A stretch of 64,000 nt of DNA from Schumannella sp. 10F1B-5-1 (GTDB lineage Bacteria; Actinomycetota; Actinomycetes; Actinomycetales; Microbacteriaceae), in NCBI RefSeq assembly GCF_006517535.1, contig NZ_VHQH01000002.1, forward strand, positions 186,001 through 250,000. The letters are read 5' to 3'. Positions within the stretch are counted from its first letter, which is position 1, and every line of letters begins with the position of its first letter. Positions 33,399-45,951 of this stretch are shown piece after piece. The notes under the pieces were generated by a model that was not told where the DNA came from, did not search any database, and was given only the letters and a program-made list of their open reading frames with translations. The translations under genes were made by a program, and so were the position numbers.

Positions 33399-35188
33399 GC
33401 GACACCACCCTGACGGCCGGCGCCGCTTCGGCCGGCGCGACCAGCCCCGCCGCATCCGGATCGGCTGCGGACGCTCCCGGCGCCGCCGCGACGCCGATCC
33501 TCGACGTGCGCGAGCTCTCGGTGATCTACGAATCGGCCGGGCAGACGCCCGTGCAGGCCGTCGACCACGTGTCGTTCCAGCTGAAGCGCGGCGAGTTCGT
33601 CGGGCTCGTGGGGGAGTCGGGATCGGGCAAGTCGACGCTCGGCTTCGCCCTCACCCGGCTGCAGAAGCCGCCGGCCCGCACGAACTCGGGCCAGATCCTG
33701 TTCGACGGGCACGACATCCGCGAGCTCGACGACGAGGAACTGCGGCGTCAGCGCCAGGGCGGCTTCGCGATGGTGCTGCAGTCGGGCATGAACGCGCTCA
33801 ACCCGGTGCGACGCATCCGGGACCACTTCATCGACATCTACAAGGCGCACGGCCACGTGCCGCGCGACCGCTGGCAGGCGCGGTCCGAGGAGCTGATCGG
33901 CAAGGTCGAGCTGCCCGTGGCGATGCTCGACCGCTACCCGGGCGAGCTCTCGGGCGGCATGCGCCAGCGCGTGTCGATCGCGCTCGCGCTCTCGCTCGAG
34001 CCGCAGCTCATGGTGTTCGACGAGCCGACGACGGCCCTGGATGTGCTGGTGCAGCACGCGGTCATGGACACCATCCGCTCGCTGCAGCAATCGGAGGGCT
34101 TCACGGCCATCCTGATCAGCCACGACCTCGGCATCGTGCTCGAGTCGACCGAGCGGGTGCTCGTGATGCACGAGGGCCGCATCGTCGAAGACGGCACGTC
34201 GCGGCAGATCCTCGACGACCCGCAGGACGAGTACACGCGGATGCTGCTGTCGCACTACGCCGACCCGCGCGCCGAGGTCGTGTCGCTGCCCGGCTTCGAA
34301 GACCGCTCGGTGCGCCGCGCCGATGGTCGCTCGCGGGCCGACTCGGCCACCTCGGCCCCGTCGGTCGCGACCCGCGGAAAGCGCTCGGCGCAGGCCGCGA
34401 TCGTCGTCGACGGCGTCTCGAAGACCTACGCCCCGCCGCGCCGCGGCGAGGACCCGGTGCGCGCGGTGCGCGACGTGTCGTTCACCCTCGAGCCGGGCCA
34501 GTCGCTCGCGCTCGTCGGCCAGTCGGGCTCGGGCAAGTCGACGCTGGCGAAGATGATCACCGGCGTCGAGGCGCCCAGCGAGGGCCGCATCACCTTCGGC
34601 GACCTCGACGTGGCGAAGCTGCGCGGCAAGCGCGTGCGCGAGCTGCACCGCGACGTGCAGATGGTCTTCCAGGACCCGTATGCGGCGCTCAATCCGCTGC
34701 ACACGGTGGAGTACATCCTGACCCGGCCGATCGTGAACTTCACCGGCGCGACGAAGCAGCAGGCCCGGATGCGCGTGCGCGAGCTGCTCGAGACGGTGGG
34801 CCTCACGCCCGTGGAGCAGTTCGCGCAGAAGCTGCCGCACCAGCTCTCGGGCGGTCAGCGTCAGCGCGTCGTCATCGCCCGCGCCCTGGCGAGCGACCCG
34901 CAGGTGATCATCGCCGACGAGCCGGTCTCGATGCTCGACGTGTCGCTGCGCGCCGGCGTGCTCGCGCTGCTCGAGGACCTGCGCGAGCAGTGGGGCGTCT
35001 CGCTGCTCTACATCACGCACGACCTGCTGAGCGCGCGCCTGATCACCGACGACATCCTCGTGCTGCACGACGGCCAGGTCGTCGAGCGCGGCGACACGGC
35101 GCAGGTGCTGCAGCACCCGCAGGACGACTACACGGTCGCGCTGCTGGATGCGGTGCCCGACCCGCGTCGCGCCCGCGTGAGCGCCTGA
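33395..35188 (+). CDS. Fused ABC transporter ATP-binding protein (OppD-OppF type)
   Basis: A 597-residue protein carrying both ATPases of an Opp-type importer. After an Ala-rich N-terminus (about 1-28), domain 1 has Walker A GESGSGKST, signature LSGGMRQR and Walker B LMVFDEPTTALD. Domain 2 (from about residue 330) has GQSGSGKST, LSGGQRQR and VIIADEPVSMLD. Note ADEPVSMLD with Ser for the more usual Thr. In many bacteria OppD and OppF are separate; fusion is common in actinobacteria. Last gene of the four-gene transporter operon, with 4-nt overlaps at two junctions. Confidence 0.9.
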   Translation: MSDTTLTAGAASAGATSPAASGSAADAPGAAATPILDVRELSVIYESAGQTPVQAVDHVSFQLKRGEFVGLVGESGSGKSTLGFALTRLQKPPARTNSGQILFDGHDIRELDDEELRRQRQGGFAMVLQSGMNALNPVRRIRDHFIDIYKAHGHVPRDRWQARSEELIGKVELPVAMLDRYPGELSGGMRQRVSIALALSLEPQLMVFDEPTTALDVLVQHAVMDTIRSLQQSEGFTAILISHDLGIVLESTERVLVMHEGRIVEDGTSRQILDDPQDEYTRMLLSHYADPRAEVVSLPGFEDRSVRRADGRSRADSATSAPSVATRGKRSAQAAIVVDGVSKTYAPPRRGEDPVRAVRDVSFTLEPGQSLALVGQSGSGKSTLAKMITGVEAPSEGRITFGDLDVAKLRGKRVRELHRDVQMVFQDPYAALNPLHTVEYILTRPIVNFTGATKQQARMRVRELLETVGLTPVEQFAQKLPHQLSGGQRQRVVIARALASDPQVIIADEPVSMLDVSLRAGVLALLEDLREQWGVSLLYITHDLLSARLITDDILVLHDGQVVERGDTAQVLQHPQDDYTVALLDAVPDPRRARVSA

Positions 35189-35238
35189 CACGCGGGCGGG
35201 CCGTGCGCCACGGTGGCCGACATCTGTAGCATCGGCCC

Positions 35239-35844
35239 GTGTCTCGCCGTCGACTTCCGCTCACGTTGACCGTTCTCGCCGCCGTCGCGATCTCGCTCGC
35301 CGGCTGCTCGCTGGGCTCCCCGACATCGGCAGGGGCCGGGGCGAGTGACTCTGCGAAGCCCGCGTCCGATGGTGCTGACGTTCAGGGCGGAGGCGCGGCC
35401 CGCGCGCTGCCGAAGGTCTCGAGCTGCGACGAGGTCGGCGCGGTCGTCGCGTCGTACATCGACGGCATCCCGCTCGACGAGGAGGAGTCGTACATCCAGT
35501 CGGATGAGATCTCGTGCACGTGGTCGCCGCCGGAGGGCTCGGTCACCGACCTGTCGCAGATCCAGACCTTCGGGGTCACCATCGCCGAAGGCGACGACGA
35601 GATCCCCGACCCCGCCGCGCTCGGCACCTACGGCGAGAAGGTCTACTTCACCGACCCGCGACTGGATGCCGTCGGCGGCATCGGCCTGTGGCTCACGACC
35701 GACACCTCGGCCGTCGGCGGAGGGACCGGCGAGGTGCTGGTGCCGGGGGTCGACATCACCCTGGTCGACGCGCGCTGGGATCAGAACGCCTACCTCGACA
35801 AGGATGCGCTCGTCACCCTCGCCCTGCAGCTGCTCGACCTCTGA
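35239..35844 (+). CDS. Putative lipoprotein of unknown function
   Basis: A 201-residue exported protein with lipobox LAGC (Cys23), a Ser/Ala/Gly linker to about residue 55, then a domain with two Cys (KVSSCDEVGAVV and DEISCTW) likely to pair, and an acidic body. The Cys arrangement resembles small actinobacterial surface lipoproteins of the DUF3558 kind, but I cannot confirm that. TAGCAT lies 6 nt before the GTG start, so it is probably leaderless and transcribed independently of the ABC operon 50 bp upstream. Confidence 0.7.
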   Translation: MSRRRLPLTLTVLAAVAISLAGCSLGSPTSAGAGASDSAKPASDGADVQGGGAARALPKVSSCDEVGAVVASYIDGIPLDEEESYIQSDEISCTWSPPEGSVTDLSQIQTFGVTIAEGDDEIPDPAALGTYGEKVYFTDPRLDAVGGIGLWLTTDTSAVGGGTGEVLVPGVDITLVDARWDQNAYLDKDALVTLALQLLDL

Positions 35845-35876
35845 CCGGCGGGAGCGCACCGCCGACCCGCGGAGCG

Positions 35877-37358
35877 TCAGCGGGTGGCGCTCGCCGCGGC
35901 CGGCACCTTCACCAGGAACATGAGCACGAGGCCCGCGAGCAGCACGAGCACGATGCCCAGGATGCCCCAGGCCGTCGCGCCGAACAGGCCGATGAACAGC
36001 GCCCACAGCGCGGGGGAGAGGAAGCTCGCCGCGCGCCCGGTCGTGGCGTAGAGGCCGAAGATCTCGCCCTCGCGTCCAGCCGGCGTGACCCGCGCCAGGA
36101 ACGAGCGGGATGCCGCCTGCGCCGGGCCGACGAACATGCAGAGGATCAGGCCGAAGATCCAGAACACGGTGGTGCCCGCATCCCGGGCCAGGAAGACGAT
36201 CAGCCCGACCGCGACGAGGCCGATGAGCGCGCCCAGGATGACGGCCCGCGCGCCGAAGCGGTCGTCGAGGCGGCCGACGGCGATGGTCGAGACGCCCGCG
36301 ATGAGGTTCGCGGCGATGCCGAACACGATCACCTGGGTGTCGCTGAAGCCGAAGACGCGCGCCGCGATGATCGCGCCGAAGGTGAAGACGCCCGCGAGGC
36401 CGTCGCGGTAGACGGCGCTCGCCAGCAGGAACCAGAACGTGGGCCGCGTCTCGCGCCAGATGCGCTGGATGTCGCGCACCAGCACGACGTAACTCGCGAA
36501 GAACGACACCCGATCGCGGCCCGGCGCGGGCGGCGCCTCGGGCACGTTGAGGAACAGCGGGATCGAGAACAGGATCGCCCAGACGCCGCAGCCGACCGCG
36601 ATGAGGCGGATGTTGAGGCCCTCGCCGGTCGGGATGCCGAACCATCCGCTCTGCTGCATCACCACGACGATGCCGAGGGCGATGATGCCGCCGAGGTAGC
36701 CGAGACCCCAGCCGAGGCCGCTGATGCGTCCGATCGTCTTCGGCGTGGAGACCTGCACGAGCATCGCGTTGTAGTTGACGCCGGCGATCTCGCTGAACAC
36801 GGACCCGATCGCGACGAGCGCGGCGCCGTACCAGAACCAGCTCGCCGAGGCGGTGGTGAAGAACATCGCGAACATGCACAGCACGAGCAGGCCGGTCGAG
36901 ATGCCGAGCCACAGCTTGCGGCGGCCGGCCGCGTCGGAGCGCTGGCCGAGCACGGGCGCGAGCAGGGCGATCAGCAGGCCCGCGAGCGCGACGGCCCAGC
37001 CGAGGTTGGAGGTGAGGTCGGCCGTGGCCGCCTCGCGCACCGGGTCGTTCTCGTCGAGCGCGGCGACGTCGGCCGGCAGGAACAGGCTGCTCGTCAGGTA
37101 CACCGTGAACACGAAGGTCGTGATGACCGAGTTGAACGGCTGCGTCGCCCAGTCCCACAGCGCCCAGGATGCGACCTGCTTGCGCGGGATCGTGCGCCCC
37201 TCCTGCAGCTCGACGCCGGTCACGCCGACCGCGCCGAGCGCGCTGGTGTTCGCGGCGATCGGGGGAGTGGCGGCGTGGGCGCTGCCCGTGGTCGCGCTCG
37301 CGGGCGCGCCCGCGTCGGACTGCGGCGAGGCGGGCGTCGGCGCCTGGGGATCGCTCAT
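35877..37358 (-). CDS. MFS transporter of the UMF1 (Atg22-like) family
   Basis: A 493-residue transporter with about twelve helices. After a disordered Ala/Pro/Ser N-terminus (about 1-55) come VASWALWDWATQPFNSVITTFVF, a hallmark of the UMF1/Atg22-like MFS group, and GQRSDAAGRRKLWLG in loop 2-3. The C-terminal half has RPTFWFLLASAVYRDGLAGVFTFG. Substrate unknown. Yeast Atg22 exports amino acids from the vacuole, but bacterial members are uncharacterised. A TAGGGT box lies 6 nt before the ATG, so it is likely leaderless. It is divergent from dnaK. Confidence 0.85.
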   Translation of the reverse strand: MSDPQAPTPASPQSDAGAPASATTGSAHAATPPIAANTSALGAVGVTGVELQEGRTIPRKQVASWALWDWATQPFNSVITTFVFTVYLTSSLFLPADVAALDENDPVREAATADLTSNLGWAVALAGLLIALLAPVLGQRSDAAGRRKLWLGISTGLLVLCMFAMFFTTASASWFWYGAALVAIGSVFSEIAGVNYNAMLVQVSTPKTIGRISGLGWGLGYLGGIIALGIVVVMQQSGWFGIPTGEGLNIRLIAVGCGVWAILFSIPLFLNVPEAPPAPGRDRVSFFASYVVLVRDIQRIWRETRPTFWFLLASAVYRDGLAGVFTFGAIIAARVFGFSDTQVIVFGIAANLIAGVSTIAVGRLDDRFGARAVILGALIGLVAVGLIVFLARDAGTTVFWIFGLILCMFVGPAQAASRSFLARVTPAGREGEIFGLYATTGRAASFLSPALWALFIGLFGATAWGILGIVLVLLAGLVLMFLVKVPAAASATR

Positions 37359-37462
37359 GGCCGCACCCTAGTCGGCGCCGGTGTCGCGCCGGGATCCCCG
37401 CTCCGGATTCCTGCGTCGCGCATCCACGCCTGGGGCGGCGGAATGCTGAGCCGCGACTGAGA

Positions 37463-37483
37463 GTTGAGCCAGTCGTACTCAAG
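37463..37483. promoter_or_regulatory. HAIR element 1 upstream of dnaK (HspR operator)
   Basis: GTTGAGC-N7-ACTCAAG, one half-site perfect and the other one of close variants of the HAIR consensus CTTGAGT-N7-ACTCAAG bound by HspR. It lies upstream of the dnaK -35 and also 105 bp from the start of the divergent UMF1 gene. Confidence 0.8.
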
Positions 37484-37498
37484 TTTTGCGCCGCGAGG

Positions 37499-37517
37499 TT
37501 GACAGCAGTTATCCACA
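37499..37517 (+). promoter_or_regulatory. dnaK -35 region with embedded DnaA box
   Basis: TTGACA (37499-37504) is the likely -35. Immediately downstream TTATCCACA (37509-37517) is a perfect 9-mer DnaA box. The -10 is not clear; CACACT at an 18-bp spacing is the best candidate. The box sits between the two HAIR elements. Confidence 0.5.
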
Positions 37518-37526
37518 GGTTCCACA

Positions 37527-37547
37527 CTTGAGTCATCGCGGCTCAAC
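37527..37547. promoter_or_regulatory. HAIR element 2 upstream of dnaK (HspR operator)
   Basis: CTTGAGT-N7-GCTCAAC. The left half-site is perfect consensus. It is positioned near the expected -10/start of dnaK transcription, so a bound HspR would repress directly. Confidence 0.8.
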
Positions 37548-37650
37548 CCCGGATGCACGCCCGCTCGACAGCGACACCGCATCCGACCGGGCCGCCCTCA
37601 GAACTCAGACCCACACCATCCGCACCACAGAAGCAGGAGCAGAACCGCAC

Positions 37651-39516
<1,866 letters not shown>

Positions 39517-39518
39517 CC

Positions 39519-40163
39519 ATGACCGACGAGCAGAACCCCGAGAACGACGGGCGCGACGAGCAGGAGTCGAACGCGAGCCGCGTCGACGACAAGCGCAAGG
39601 TCGACCCCGAGACGGGCGAGCCTCGCGGTCAGGCCGGTGCGGCATCCGGTGAGAACCCGGATGCCGCCCCGGCGGGCGCCGGCGCTTCGGCCCCGGTCGA
39701 CGCCACCGACGACGAGCTGGCCGCCCTGCTCGCCGAGGGCGAGCGCGACCTCGTGGCCGAGTACCGCGACACCGCGGCCCGAGCCCAGGCCGAGCTGGTC
39801 AATTTCCGCACCCGTGTGGAGCGCGACCGCGCGGCCAACCGCGAGGCCGTGATCGCCGAGGTGATCCGCTCGCTGCTGCCGGCGATCGACGACCTCGACC
39901 GCGCCGAGTCGCACGGCGACCTGACCGAGGGCAGCCCCCTCGCGATCGTCGCCCAGAAGCTGCGCGGCGGGTTCGACCGCTACGGCCTCAAGAAGGTCGG
40001 CGAGATCGGCGAGCCGTTCGACCCGAAGCTGCACGAGGCCCTCGTGCGCATCCCCTCGGCCGACGTGACGATCAACACCGTCGCCGACGTCATCGAGACC
40101 GGCTATCTGCTGGGGGAGCGGCTCATCCGCCCCGCCAAGGTCGCCGTTCACGCACCGGAGTGA
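39519..40163 (+). CDS. grpE: Nucleotide exchange factor GrpE
   Basis: A 214-residue GrpE: a disordered acidic N-terminus (about 1-75), a coiled-coil helix (about 78-125, YRDTAARAQAELVNFRTRVERDR), and a beta-domain with PFDPKLHEALVRIPSADVTINTVADVIETGYLLGERLIRPAKVAV, the family signature. It releases ADP from DnaK and may act as a thermosensor. Starts 3 nt after the dnaK stop. Confidence 0.97.
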   Translation: MTDEQNPENDGRDEQESNASRVDDKRKVDPETGEPRGQAGAASGENPDAAPAGAGASAPVDATDDELAALLAEGERDLVAEYRDTAARAQAELVNFRTRVERDRAANREAVIAEVIRSLLPAIDDLDRAESHGDLTEGSPLAIVAQKLRGGFDRYGLKKVGEIGEPFDPKLHEALVRIPSADVTINTVADVIETGYLLGERLIRPAKVAVHAPE

Positions 40164-40171
40164 GGTGATCG

Positions 40172-41161
40172 GTGGCCAGTCAGGACTGGTTCGACAAGGA
40201 CTTCTACGCCGTCCTCGGCGTGAAGAAGGACGTCTCAGCCGCTGAGCTGAAGAAGACGTACCGCAAGCTGGCGCGGCAGTACCACCCCGACTCGAACCCC
40301 GGGGATGCGAAGGCCGAGGCGCGCTTCAAGGAGATCAGCGAGGCCTACTCGGTGCTCTCTGACACCCAGCAGCGCCAGGAGTACGACCAGGTGCGGGCCA
40401 TGGGCTCGGGCGCCCGCTTCACGGCGGGCGGCCAGGGCGCGGGCGGCGGCTTCGACGACGTGTTCGGCGGGATGTTCGGGCAGGGCGGCGGGCGCGCGCA
40501 GTACAGCGCCGGCAACTACCAGGACCTCTTCGGCGGACTGTTCGGCGGCGGCGGCAACGCCGGGTTCCAGCCCAGTGGCGGGTTCCGCGGCTACGGCGGA
40601 CCCACGCCGGGCCGTGACCTGGCGGCGTCGACGACGCTCGATTTCGGCACGGCCATCCACGGCGACACGGTCGAGCTGCAGGTCGGCGGCGGTCGGGGGC
40701 GCAGCGTCAAGGTGCGCATCCCCGAGGGCGTCGCCGACGGGCAGAAGATCCGCCTGCGCGGCAAGGGCGAGGCCTCGCCCGACGGCGGCGAGGCCGGCGA
40801 CCTGGTGCTGACGGTGCACGTGCGACCGCATCCGGTGTTCAAGCGCGACGCGCTCGACCTGCGCGTCGACCTGCCGGTGACCTTCGCCGAGGCGGCGCTC
40901 GGCGCGACCGTCGAGGTGCCGACCCTGGGCGGCGCCCCGGTGAAGCTCAAGGTCGCGCCCGGGACCCCGAGCGGACGCGTGCTGCGCGTCAAGGGCCGCG
41001 GCGTCACGACCAAGAAGGGCACGGGCGACCTGCTCGCGACCGTCATGGTCGCGGTGCCGAGCCACCTGCCCGGCGAGGCGCGCGAGAAGCTCGAGGCCTT
41101 CGCCGCGGCGATGCCCGACGAGAACCCCCGCGAGGACCTGCTGGCGCGAGCCGGCGAGTAA
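40172..41161 (+). CDS. dnaJ: DnaJ-family co-chaperone lacking the zinc-finger domain
   Basis: A 329-residue J-protein. J domain at about residues 8-72 with HPD at 38-40 (QYHPDSNPG), then a Gly/Phe-rich linker (about 85-140, FGGGGNAGFQPSGG) and two beta-sandwich C-terminal domains. It has no CxxCxGxG repeats, so it is of type II (CbpA/DnaJ2-like) despite lying in the dnaK operon where a type I DnaJ might be expected. It stimulates the DnaK ATPase. GTG start 8 nt after the grpE stop; GGAGTGAGGTGA overlaps the stop and serves as Shine-Dalgarno. Confidence 0.93.
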   Translation: MASQDWFDKDFYAVLGVKKDVSAAELKKTYRKLARQYHPDSNPGDAKAEARFKEISEAYSVLSDTQQRQEYDQVRAMGSGARFTAGGQGAGGGFDDVFGGMFGQGGGRAQYSAGNYQDLFGGLFGGGGNAGFQPSGGFRGYGGPTPGRDLAASTTLDFGTAIHGDTVELQVGGGRGRSVKVRIPEGVADGQKIRLRGKGEASPDGGEAGDLVLTVHVRPHPVFKRDALDLRVDLPVTFAEAALGATVEVPTLGGAPVKLKVAPGTPSGRVLRVKGRGVTTKKGTGDLLATVMVAVPSHLPGEAREKLEAFAAAMPDENPREDLLARAGE

Positions 41162-41175
41162 GGCTTCGCGAGAGG

Positions 41176-41210
41176 GATGCCGGGCGACCTGTTCCGGGTC
41201 GCCCGGCATC
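41176..41210 (+). terminator. Hairpin between dnaJ and hspR
   Basis: A 14-bp perfect inverted repeat (GATGCCGGGCGACC / GGTCGCCCGGCATC) with a 7-nt loop, 14 nt after the dnaJ stop. No strong T-run follows, so it may attenuate rather than stop transcription into hspR. Confidence 0.6.
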
Positions 41211-41249
41211 ATCCACACTGAGAACCACCGACCGACGAAGGAGGAGCGC

Positions 41250-41669
41250 ATGGACGAGCTGAGTCCCGTCTTCCCGATCGCGGTCGCCGCCGAGCTGGCC
41301 GGGATGCATCCCCAGACCCTGAGGCAGTACGACCGCCTCAGCCTCGTCGTGCCGCGGCGCACGGCCGGCCAGTCGCGTCGCTACTCCATGCGCGACGTCG
41401 TGCAGCTGCGCGAGATCGCGCGGATGAGCGCCGAGGGGCTCAACCTCGAGGGCATCCGCCGCATCCTCGAGCTCGAGAACCAGGTGACCTCGCTCAGCGC
41501 CCGCGTGCGCGAGCTCGAGGCGGCGCTCGCCGACGAGATGCTGGCGCGCCCCGGCCGCCGCGTGTTCGCGGCGGGGGAGTCGGGCGACGTCGTCTCGCTG
41601 CGCGCGGGCACCCGCGCCAAGAAGTCGAACGCGGTCGTCGTGTGGCGGCCGTTCGGACCGCGCGACTGA
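41250..41669 (+). CDS. hspR: Heat-shock repressor HspR (MerR family)
   Basis: A 139-residue MerR-type repressor: FPIAVAAELAGMHPQTLRQYDRLSLVVPRRTAGQSRRYSMRDVVQL is the HspR DNA-binding region, then LNLEGIRRILELENQV and a coiled coil. It ends in a basic tail. In actinobacteria HspR with DnaK binds HAIR elements and represses the dnaK operon and clpB; three such elements are visible in this window (two before dnaK, one before clpB). Strong Shine-Dalgarno AAGGAGGAG before the ATG. Confidence 0.95.
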   Translation: MDELSPVFPIAVAAELAGMHPQTLRQYDRLSLVVPRRTAGQSRRYSMRDVVQLREIARMSAEGLNLEGIRRILELENQVTSLSARVRELEAALADEMLARPGRRVFAAGESGDVVSLRAGTRAKKSNAVVVWRPFGPRD

Positions 41670-41788
41670 TTCGCGCGTCTCGCGCGCCGGCGGCGTCTCG
41701 CGCGTCGGTTCGGTGAGTCACCCTCGGATCGGGGTGCGCGCATCCCCCCGCTCTGCGGCAGACTGACCCGCGAGGGCAGGGAGAGCGC

Positions 41789-42679
41789 ATGAGCTGGCAG
41801 GGGCAGAACGGGCCGCCGTCGTGGCCGCCGCAGCCCGCGCCCGCGCAGCCGCAGCCGCAATACGGCCAGCCCTCGTACGGCGTTCCGGGATCGTCGCAGT
41901 TCTGGCAGCCGCAATACGGCCAGCCGCCGTATCCGCAGCCCGTGTACTTCGCGCCGCCGCCCCCGGTCTTCGTCGCCCCGCCGAAGCCCCCGCTGCCGAA
42001 GCCGCAGAAGCGCGCCGCCGCGGCAGCCGGCATGCTCGGCTTCACGATCATCTCGCTGGGCTGGACCCTGTTCGCGATCGCGGCGAGCATCCTGCTGATC
42101 GTGGGCCTGTTCGCCTGGCTCGCGACCGCCGTCGCCTCGAGCGACCCTGACAGCGCGGGCGACTTCGTGCTGATCGGCCACTGGTTCGACCGGCAGACCG
42201 GCGGACTGCTCGTGCCGATCTCGATCGGCGTCGCCGTGCTGGGCGCCGCGATCTGGGTCGGCGGGTTCCTGCTGAGCCGCGCACTGCTGAAGCGCGCCGG
42301 GCACCCGCGGCCGGTCGCCGTCACCTGGTCGGGCCTCGGCCTCGCCGTCGCCGGCGTCACGATCGCGAACTGGATCCTGTCGTTCGCGTTCCAGGTGCTC
42401 GCGACCCTGCCGCTGGCCCAGCTCGGCGAGGCCGCCGACTCCTCCGACAGCCTCGACGCGTTCTGGACGGCGATGGGCGGCTACGGCATCCTGCTCGCCG
42501 TCTATGCGCTCGTGTCGGTGGGCGTGACGGTGCTGATGGGCTGGCTGTGCTGGTGGTGGATGGCGCACGTCTTCCGCGCGCCGGCGTCGATCCCGCAGCA
42601 GCTCGGCCCGATCCTTCCGGGGCTCGCGCCCGAGCGCGGCCCGTGGGATCCGCCGCACACGTCCTCGACGGGGTACTGA
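41789..42679 (+). CDS. Pro/Gln-rich membrane protein of unknown function
   Basis: A 296-residue protein. The first 70 residues are a Pro/Gln/Tyr-rich cytoplasmic tail with two QPQYGQPxYxxP repeats. Then come about four hydrophobic helices: AAAGMLGFTIISLGWTLFAIAASILLIVG, PISIGVAVLGAAIWVGGFLLS, WSGLGLAVAGVTIANWILSF and YALVSVGVTVLMGWLCWWWMA. The C-terminus is short and Pro-rich. Such tails are common on actinobacterial envelope proteins of unknown role. Start ATG with AGGGAG upstream. Confidence 0.72.
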   Translation: MSWQGQNGPPSWPPQPAPAQPQPQYGQPSYGVPGSSQFWQPQYGQPPYPQPVYFAPPPPVFVAPPKPPLPKPQKRAAAAAGMLGFTIISLGWTLFAIAASILLIVGLFAWLATAVASSDPDSAGDFVLIGHWFDRQTGGLLVPISIGVAVLGAAIWVGGFLLSRALLKRAGHPRPVAVTWSGLGLAVAGVTIANWILSFAFQVLATLPLAQLGEAADSSDSLDAFWTAMGGYGILLAVYALVSVGVTVLMGWLCWWWMAHVFRAPASIPQQLGPILPGLAPERGPWDPPHTSSTGY

Positions 42680-42740
42680 CGCGCCGGGGCACCAGCACGG
42701 GGGCATGGTGCGCGGGATGCGGCGCCCCTAGGTTGTGGCC

Positions 42741-43319
42741 ATGACCTGGCAGCTGGGCGCGCATCCCGACGATGCGGCGATCCCGGCGCCCGGGCCGGCA
42801 TCCGCGACCGCCGGCAGCGTGCCGCCCGCGGGCACCGACGCCACGGCGACGCTCGAGCCCGAGGCGCCCGAGGCGTGGACCCGCCCGATCGCCCGCACCG
42901 GCCAGGTCGCGATCCGGCCGCGCGCCGACACCCCGCAGGCGAACGCGCTCGCCCTGCTGCCGCTGCTGCCCGTGCTGCTGAGCATGGGCGCGCCGGCATT
43001 CGGCGGCGGCTGGGATGCGACGGTCGTCGCCGCGTTCGCCGCACCGATCGCGCTCATCCAGGTCGCCCTCGCCGGTCATGATCGCCGCGTGCTGCGCGAC
43101 CGCGGCTTCGTCGACCTCGTCTCGCCGCTCGTCGCGCTGCTGCCGACGCCGCTCTATCTCGGGCTGCGGGCGCGCCGCTGCGCGCAGCACGATCCGGATG
43201 CGCGCATCGCGTTCCGCTGGGCGGTGGCCGCCGCGATCGTGGCGGTCTCCATGGTGCTGATCGGCCTCGGCTTCCAGGCCGCGATCGGCGGGCTCTTCGA
43301 GGTCGCCTCCCAGGAATGA
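42741..43319 (+). CDS. Hypothetical membrane protein
   Basis: About 192 residues: an Ala/Pro/Glu-rich N-terminal tail (about 1-60), then three or four hydrophobic segments, beginning [17 protein letters not shown] and [19 protein letters not shown]. It is likely related in general plan to the preceding gene (tail plus helices), but without sequence similarity that I can see. TAGGTT ends 6 nt before the ATG (leaderless); an in-frame GTG lies 6 nt further upstream. Function unknown. Confidence 0.65.
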   Translation: MTWQLGAHPDDAAIPAPGPASATAGSVPPAGTDATATLEPEAPEAWTRPIARTGQVAIRPRADTPQANALALLPLLPVLLSMGAPAFGGGWDATVVAAFAAPIALIQVALAGHDRRVLRDRGFVDLVSPLVALLPTPLYLGLRARRCAQHDPDARIAFRWAVAAAIVAVSMVLIGLGFQAAIGGLFEVASQE

Positions 43320-43335
43320 ACTCTGGCTCGGCCGG

Positions 43336-43356
43336 GTTGAGCCGAGTAGACTCAAG
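43336..43356. promoter_or_regulatory. HAIR element upstream of clpB (HspR operator)
   Basis: GTTGAGC-N7-ACTCAAG, identical in both half-sites to the first dnaK element. It lies 29 bp before the clpB ATG, placing clpB in the HspR regulon. Confidence 0.85.
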
Positions 43357-43384
43357 TTTCAGCACGAAAGGAAGAGCTCACCAC

Positions 43385-45577
<2,193 letters not shown>

Positions 45578-45621
45578 CGCCGGGGCCGGCTCTCGCGCAT
45601 CCTCTGTCGGGGCGCGCTGGC

Positions 45622-45675
45622 CGCAGCTCGCGGTTCGGGCGCGCTCACCGCAGCTCGCGGTTCGGGCGCGCTCAC
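45622..45675. repeat. 27-bp tandem duplication
   Basis: Two identical 27-bp units (45622-45648 and 45649-45675), each starting CGCAGCTCGCGG and ending GCGCTCAC; a third partial start (CGCA) follows. Confidence 0.85.
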
Positions 45676-45705
45676 CGCATCCGCGTTCCCCCGACGTGAC
45701 GGCTT

Positions 45706-45773
45706 CGCAACTCAGCACGGCTACCCCGAAGCCGCCCGCGCGGGCTCGCAGAGCGCATCCGTGCTGAATTGCG
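45706..45773. repeat. CGCAACTCAGCACGG palindromic element, copy A
   Basis: Arms CGCAACTCAGCACGG (45706-45720) and CCGTGCTGAATTGCG (45759-45773) pair with one mismatch. Same family and same 68-bp span as the element at 28077. Confidence 0.8.
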
Positions 45774-45798
45774 TCATCACCCGGCAGCGTCGACGTTT

Positions 45799-45866
45799 CG
45801 CAATTCAGCAGGGAACGCCGCCGGAGCACGTCGTGGGTCGCGAGGGCGCATCCGTGCTGAGTTGCG
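45799..45866. repeat. CGCAATTCAGCA palindromic element, copy B
   Basis: Left arm CGCAATTCAGCA (45799-45810), right arm CGTGCTGAGTTGCG (45853-45866), again a 68-bp span. The left arm has lost its last bases relative to copy A. Confidence 0.75.
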
Positions 45867-45951
45867 AGAGGGCGCGGCCGTCCGGCCCCGCGGGGGCCGG
45901 ACACCGGCGCGACCTCGTCCGCATCCTGGCCCGACCCGGGTCGAGTTCCCG

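Noticed and set aside
37499-37547. Possible replication origin (DnaA box near dnaK)
   Set aside because: Only one perfect box, no dnaA/dnaN/rpmH nearby and no AT-rich unwinding region; a promoter site is the better reading.
45622-45866. CRISPR-like array in the clpB-ald gap
   Set aside because: Repeats are only two copies each, are contiguous or are hairpin arms, have no regular spacers, and no cas gene is present.
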